The notes under the pieces are model-generated. The model searched no databases. It was not told the origin of the DNA and saw nothing but the letters and a program-made list of their open reading frames with translations. From Aequorivita lipolytica (GTDB lineage Bacteria > Bacteroidota > Bacteroidia > Flavobacteriales > Flavobacteriaceae): a DNA stretch of 64,000 nt. Positions 59,644-64,000 of the stretch are shown piece by piece. The stretch lies in assembly GCF_007997135.1 (NCBI RefSeq), contig NZ_VORU01000011.1, positions 1 through 64,000 of the forward strand, given 5' to 3'. The translations under genes and the position numbers were made by a program. The first letter of the stretch is position 1. Each line of letters begins with the position of its first letter.

Positions 59644-61104
59644 ATGAAAAAAAATACATTTATTTCGCTTTTTGTGTTGCTTATCATTTTTTCAGCAACC
59701 TCAATTGCACAAACTACAATGAGTTCTTGGCAAGTTAATGACGGCTCAGAAGGTGTTTTGAAAATTCCAACCTCAAGCGATGCGCAACGCAGCGAAGCAT
59801 TTAACAGCGCTACAGTTCCTTCACAAAATGATCAAGCTTGGAATAATCTTGAAAAGGATAAAAACGGATGGGTAAATTTTAAAAAGACATCTGATGTAAA
59901 ATCTTGCGGGCAACAAGTTGACTTTACCTATTTTCAACTACTCGCAAATGTGCCAGCAAACGTGAATATAAGTTCATTTGCAGTAACATATAATGCTGGA
60001 GATGATGCTAACCGTATAGCAATTTACAACAGCAAATATCCAAATGGGAAGTTTGATCAGTCTAAAGACCAAATAAAAGTTTCACAGCGAGGTCCTTTTG
60101 TTATAGATATTAAAGACTGGATTGTAAAAGGAGAAGAAAACCGCATTGTGGTTATCCATTACGATCAATGCTCACCTGGCAATAATTTATCTGGCTTGCG
60201 GGTTACCATAAAAGAAGAAGTTATGATGGCTGAAGCTACTTCAGTGACGCTTCCCGATACCTTTAGACTGCACGCATATTCTATTAACGGCAAACGTGTT
60301 GAAAGTGGTAGTGATTATTGGATGGGTTTTAATCCAAATGAAGCTGGTGCCTCAAAAGTAGGTAGAATACTAAATGCAAAAACCGGAACTGTATTAGATG
60401 TTGAAAAAGTAGATATCGACAAAGCTAAAGGTATTATTGCCCTTAAAGTTACCAATGCGCCAGGCGCCAGTTCATTTTTGGTTATTGGAGATAACAAAAA
60501 CGTAAGCATTGCAGTTATTACTGGTAATACTAACAGACACCATTTCATAATTCGCAATCCTGAGGAAAAAGAAGGCTCTTCAAAAAAGTATGTTTCATTT
60601 GAATCTGTAGCATTTCCGGGATGGTTTCTTCGTCACCAAGGTTTTCAGTTAAAAGTTACCCAAGCAACAGATAATGCCAGAAAGGATATTGTATATCGCC
60701 AAGATGCAACCTGGCTTTTTGAACCTATTAAAAATGAAAAAATGGTCAGGAATCAATCTGCTAATGAGTTTTTAGGTGTAACGCAATCCTTAACTGTAAA
60801 TCAAGAACTTGTTTCTAAAAACGGACAGTACAATTTAATTTTACAACCCGACGGAAATCTATGTATCTACAAGAACAAGAAAGATTTTGTTTGGTGTACA
60901 ATGACTAACGGCAAGAATACTGCACAGCTTATTTTACAGGATGATGGCAATTTATGCCTTTATAACACAACGGGTGGTCATATTTGGAGCACAGACACGT
61001 ATAGAGGCGACATCAAAGAGGTTGGTTCTTTATTAGTGCTTGAAGACAATGGCATCTTAAATCTATACAATGCCAACGGCGGTGTTGTTTGGAGCAGTAA
61101 ATAA
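59644..61104 (+). CDS. Secreted protein with ABFB-like and bulb-type lectin domains
   Basis: The 486 residues have a signal peptide (cut near ATSIAQ). An N-terminal beta domain of unknown type (about 25-200) follows, then a middle region, then an ABFB-like beta-trefoil (about 300-365: YVSFESVAFPGWFLRHQGFQ, then the DATWLFEP pattern) and a bulb-type lectin domain (about 370-486). The last has repeated LQPDGNLCIY, LQDDGNLCLY and LEDNGILNLY mannose-type sites. This suggests polysaccharide or glycoprotein binding outside the cell. There is no type IX C-terminal sorting domain. The adjacent TPR kinase and LytTR regulator genes are downstream of its terminator. Confidence 0.85.
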   Translation: MKKNTFISLFVLLIIFSATSIAQTTMSSWQVNDGSEGVLKIPTSSDAQRSEAFNSATVPSQNDQAWNNLEKDKNGWVNFKKTSDVKSCGQQVDFTYFQLLANVPANVNISSFAVTYNAGDDANRIAIYNSKYPNGKFDQSKDQIKVSQRGPFVIDIKDWIVKGEENRIVVIHYDQCSPGNNLSGLRVTIKEEVMMAEATSVTLPDTFRLHAYSINGKRVESGSDYWMGFNPNEAGASKVGRILNAKTGTVLDVEKVDIDKAKGIIALKVTNAPGASSFLVIGDNKNVSIAVITGNTNRHHFIIRNPEEKEGSSKKYVSFESVAFPGWFLRHQGFQLKVTQATDNARKDIVYRQDATWLFEPIKNEKMVRNQSANEFLGVTQSLTVNQELVSKNGQYNLILQPDGNLCIYKNKKDFVWCTMTNGKNTAQLILQDDGNLCLYNTTGGHIWSTDTYRGDIKEVGSLLVLEDNGILNLYNANGGVVWSSK

Positions 61105-61115
61105 TAAAAATTTAG

Positions 61116-61151
61116 CGTTTGCGTGTCTCTATGGCACGCAAACGTTTTTTT
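61116..61151 (+). terminator. Intrinsic terminator after the lectin gene
   Basis: Perfect 10-bp stem CGTTTGCGTG (61116-61125) with CACGCAAACG (61135-61144), 9-nt loop, then seven T residues. It lies inside the nominal upstream extension of the kinase ORF, showing that ORF starts later. Confidence 0.9.
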
Positions 61152-61274
61152 AAACCGGCAAAGAATAACATATTTCTGTTTACATTCTGCCTTTTATTTT
61201 TTGTTCTAAATCGCCAACCATTTTTCAATTATATTACACCTGTTTTATATTTCGCATACATCACAATTAAGGCA

Positions 61275-63068
61275 ATGAGAATGTTCAAACAGATTTCTGT
61301 AGTATTACTTATTATTTATTGCCAAGTTTCAATTGGCCAGAATATAGCGGTGGACAAAGAAATTCAAAAAATAGATACCCTTATAGAATACAATCAGTAT
61401 GATAAGGCCCGAAAAAAAGCAGACAGCTTGTACCAGGTTTTGGTGAAAATTAATAGGGGAGAAGTATTAGAACAAAGATTGGAAGTACGTCTTCAGCAAG
61501 GCATTATATTCGACAATCAATTTGAACACAAAAAAGCACTTGAAATTTTTTTAGAGGTTGCACAAAAGGCCGAGACCAATAATTTATATCGCATTCTTTG
61601 CATCAGTTATATCAAAATTGCATTACAACAAGAAAAAACAGACAACTTTTACTTGGCTTACGATTATATAAAAGCTGCCCGAAAGATTGCTGATAAATAT
61701 AAATTTACAGATTTATATAGTAAAATATATATAAGATATTCTTTTCTGCACAGGTATATTGGAGATGTAGAAGACACTAATGTTAACCAAGGATTAAACC
61801 AGCGTTTATTGGATAAAGGTTTTATAGGAAGTATAGATTCTGCCGTTTATTATGCAGACAAGAGTATTGAATACGCAACTATGTTTAATAATGTAAGCGA
61901 CCTTAAGGATGGTTATCTTACATTGGGTAGCCTTTACGGCAAGAATAGAAAAAATAATGTTTCACTTTCAACAGAATATTTTTTGAAAGCATTGCGCTAT
62001 GACAAGAAACTGAATAATACAGAAAATATAGGGGCTCTGTATCGCAATATCGCCGTTAACTATCTAATAAGTGGAGATTTTAATACCGCCTTAAAGTATA
62101 ACGATTCGTCATATATGTCTTATGATAATGTGAATTTGTTTTACAAATATATAATTCCACAAAATAGAGCAGACATATTTGAGGCAATGGGAAAAACAGA
62201 TTCTGCATATCATTATTTAAAAATAGCCTATGTTGATGTAGTAGAAAAATATAATTTGGAAGAGGTTGGCGAAACTAAAAAACTAGAAGAACAATTTCAA
62301 AATGATAAAAAAGAAGCGATTATAAAAAACAAAAACCAGCTATTAATCTTCATTTTAATACTCGTAATTGTAATTGCAGGCGCATCCGTTCTGTTAATTC
62401 TAAAAAACAGAAAGATAAATACACAAAATAAAACCATTAACAAACAGCTGGAAGAATTAGTCACAACCCTAGACCAAAAACAAGTACTATTATCAGAGCT
62501 TCAACATAGGGTTAAGAACAATCTTCAACATGTAATAAGCATTCTTGAAATACAGAAAGAATCTATAGATTTCAACAATATAGATGAGGTAATACGCAGC
62601 AACCAAAACCGCATTCATTCCATGGCGTTGCTCCATAAAAAATTGAACATTTCTGAAAGTGTAAATGACATAGACCTGAAAAGATATGTTACTGAACTCT
62701 CGGAATTGGTAAAAGAATCGTACGATACATACAATAAAAAAATACAGCTAAATATAAGCTGCGAGGTAGAAAATATAACTATTGAAAATGCACTTCCCAC
62801 AGGTTTGATTATTGTTGAATTGCTTAGCAACAGTATAAAGCATGCATTCAAAGATCGTGCTGTCGGAATTATAACTATAGCTATTACAAAGGATGAAAGC
62901 ACACAAAAAACCCAATTGTACTATGCAGATAATGGAAACGGTTTCGACTTTAACACCACTTCTAAAAAAGGATTGGGACTGGAAATAATAGTAGGGTTGA
63001 TTGATCAATTAAATGGTGAAATAGATAGTAAAAACAACGCAGGATTCGAAATAACCATTTCGTTTTAA
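61275..63068 (+). CDS. TPR-containing sensor histidine kinase
   Basis: I set the start at ATG 61275 (MRMFKQIS), which begins a clear signal peptide (ending near SIGQN). The frame upstream to 61119 crosses a terminator. The 597 residues contain TPR-like helical repeats (about 30-330), one membrane helix (about 353-373), a coiled coil, a HisKA_2-type dimerisation domain with phospho-His411 in ELQHRVKNNLQ and an ATPase domain (ELLSNSIKHAF, DNGNGFDF, GLGLEIIVGL). The partner is almost certainly the LytTR regulator starting 11 bp after its stop. The signal is unknown; TPR domains usually bind proteins. Confidence 0.92.
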   Translation: MRMFKQISVVLLIIYCQVSIGQNIAVDKEIQKIDTLIEYNQYDKARKKADSLYQVLVKINRGEVLEQRLEVRLQQGIIFDNQFEHKKALEIFLEVAQKAETNNLYRILCISYIKIALQQEKTDNFYLAYDYIKAARKIADKYKFTDLYSKIYIRYSFLHRYIGDVEDTNVNQGLNQRLLDKGFIGSIDSAVYYADKSIEYATMFNNVSDLKDGYLTLGSLYGKNRKNNVSLSTEYFLKALRYDKKLNNTENIGALYRNIAVNYLISGDFNTALKYNDSSYMSYDNVNLFYKYIIPQNRADIFEAMGKTDSAYHYLKIAYVDVVEKYNLEEVGETKKLEEQFQNDKKEAIIKNKNQLLIFILILVIVIAGASVLLILKNRKINTQNKTINKQLEELVTTLDQKQVLLSELQHRVKNNLQHVISILEIQKESIDFNNIDEVIRSNQNRIHSMALLHKKLNISESVNDIDLKRYVTELSELVKESYDTYNKKIQLNISCEVENITIENALPTGLIIVELLSNSIKHAFKDRAVGIITIAITKDESTQKTQLYYADNGNGFDFNTTSKKGLGLEIIVGLIDQLNGEIDSKNNAGFEITISF

Positions 63069-63079
63069 AAACAGATTGA

Positions 63080-63775
63080 ATGGAGAAAAAAACAATATTA
63101 CTGGTAGAAGATGATTTCCTGAACCGGCGCGTAACAAAAAAAGCTTTGACCGAAAACGGCTATAATGTTGCCGAAGCCAAAAACAGCGAAGAAACTTTTA
63201 AAATATTAGAAAGTCAATTGGTACACCTGCTAATATTGGACATCAATCTCGGCAAGCTTGAACAAGATGGTATAAACCTCGGGCAGCAAATACAAAATAC
63301 ATTCAAGATTCCGTTCATCTATCTTACCGCCTATGAAACTGCAGAAATAATTAATAGGGCTGCGACAACTTCGCCTTATTCCTATTTAACCAAGCCATTC
63401 AAAAATGCAGATTTGGTAGCCGCCATTCAAATAGCCTTACAGCAATCATCCAAAAAGAGCAAACCAGAGCCTACCATTCTTTTAAAAGACAACGAATACC
63501 ACGTTGAGGTTTTTATAAATGAAATAGATTATATAGAATCTGAAGGCAATTACCTGCTGGTTTACACAGGAAAGAAGGTTTACAAATGCCGTTCCACCAT
63601 CAAACAAGTATTGGAAACCCTACCCGAAGCCACTTTTATACAAACGCATAGAGCCTTTGTAGTAAATAAAACCAAGATTGATAAATTCAATATTAAAAAT
63701 GTGGTGGTAAAAGGAAATTTAATCCCGGTATCCAAGAGGTATTCAGATTTAAGTGGGTTGTTTAAAAACTTTTAG
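63080..63775 (+). CDS. LytTR-family response regulator
   Basis: The 231 residues have a receiver (about 1-120) with Glu10/Asp11/Asp12, phospho-acceptor Asp54 in LILDINLG and lysine in LTKPF. The C-terminal LytTR DNA-binding domain (about 130-231) shows INEIDYIESEGNYLLVY, FIQTHRAFVVNKTKI and LIPVSKRYSDL. It forms a two-gene operon with the TPR kinase. LytTR regulators bind pairs of direct repeats; the targets are unknown, but the neighbouring lectin gene is a candidate. Confidence 0.95.
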   Translation: MEKKTILLVEDDFLNRRVTKKALTENGYNVAEAKNSEETFKILESQLVHLLILDINLGKLEQDGINLGQQIQNTFKIPFIYLTAYETAEIINRAATTSPYSYLTKPFKNADLVAAIQIALQQSSKKSKPEPTILLKDNEYHVEVFINEIDYIESEGNYLLVYTGKKVYKCRSTIKQVLETLPEATFIQTHRAFVVNKTKIDKFNIKNVVVKGNLIPVSKRYSDLSGLFKNF

Positions 63776-64000
63776 CAGAAAATTATGCTGATTGGTGTGC
63801 AGGATTAAATTTTTTCACATTTAAGGAAAGCTATCCTAAATGTTCCTCAAAACTTTTTACAGCAATATTATTCTTATTAAAACCAAATAATTATTTAAGA
63901 AGAATGTTTGCTATTGCGCGGCTGGCTTAAGAGTAACAAGTAATAAAACCATAACAGAATAATCTGAAAGAGCAGAATTAATCAATCAAGCACAATGAGC
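63776..64000. other. Right-hand edge, possible start of another gene
   Basis: There are 225 bp with no recognisable feature. ATG at 63995-63997 is the only start codon near the edge and could open a gene beyond the window; two codons are not enough to say. Confidence 0.2.

Noticed and set aside
61119-61274. Upstream extension of the TPR kinase from a TTG start
   Set aside because: The extension runs through the lectin gene's terminator hairpin, and the later ATG at 61275 begins a clean signal peptide.

Overview
The window is chromosomal DNA from a bacterium of the Flavobacteriaceae (phylum Bacteroidota). The support is as follows: low GC; TAnnTTTG-type -7 promoter boxes in front of several genes; type IX secretion genes (porQ, porX); an LpxC-FabZ fusion; many Bacteroidota-style lipoproteins (short signal, SC lipobox); and UMF1, DUF6252-like and PorT-like families. 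A marine genus near Aequorivita is possible, but the sequence alone does not settle that. No rRNA, tRNA, CRISPR array, phage or complete insertion sequence was seen.

Layout. 1-8.4 kb: outer-membrane barrel genes, aroQ, lpdA, a tandem pair of methionine sulfoxide reductases (one a lipoprotein), an M48 lipoprotein peptidase, a UMF1 transporter and a three-repeat surface lipoprotein. 8.7-15.7 kb: lon, porQ, cmk, mscL and a hybrid histidine kinase split by a frameshift. 15.8-20.9 kb: an XRE regulator divergent from an M14 peptidase, an Lrp regulator, DinB, YihY and DJ-1 proteins. 20.9-30.6 kb: aroB and proline dehydrogenase with back-to-back promoters, ald, a duplicated cassette (46-aa lipoprotein overlapping a membrane protein), tsaE, porX and an HD phosphohydrolase. 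30.6-41 kb: an envelope cluster (lpxD, lpxC-fabZ, lpxA, efp, second lpxD-like gene), sucD, fabG, a VWA protein and an SPFH protein. 41-45.6 kb: a bile-acid-type symporter, a baeRF-type ribosome-factor homologue and a sodium:solute symporter, with two gene remnants between them. 45.7-53.4 kb: a complete histidine operon (leader-peptide attenuator, hisG-D-C-B-H-A-F-IE). 53.4-63.8 kb: corA, two tail-to-tail DoxX-like genes, a fasciclin lipoprotein, tspO, thiE, a half DEAD-box helicase, a secreted ABFB/B-lectin protein and a TPR histidine kinase with its LytTR regulator.

The most unusual content is in the repeats. At least eleven clear loci (plus three degenerate ones) carry tandem repeats that differ in sequence but share a period of exactly 7 bp; many touch a stop or start codon and some are translated. 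The histidine operon alone carries members of four repeat classes, and repeat-derived codons form a piece inside HisA, tails on HisD, HisH and HisF, and the N-terminus of HisH. Other points worth following are the duplicated overlapping lipoprotein/membrane cassette, whose substitutions favour the short frame; a palindrome enclosing the lon -7 box; operator-like GTTACAA sites on both sides of the XRE/M14 intergenic region; and a 3'-end relic of a second symporter gene.
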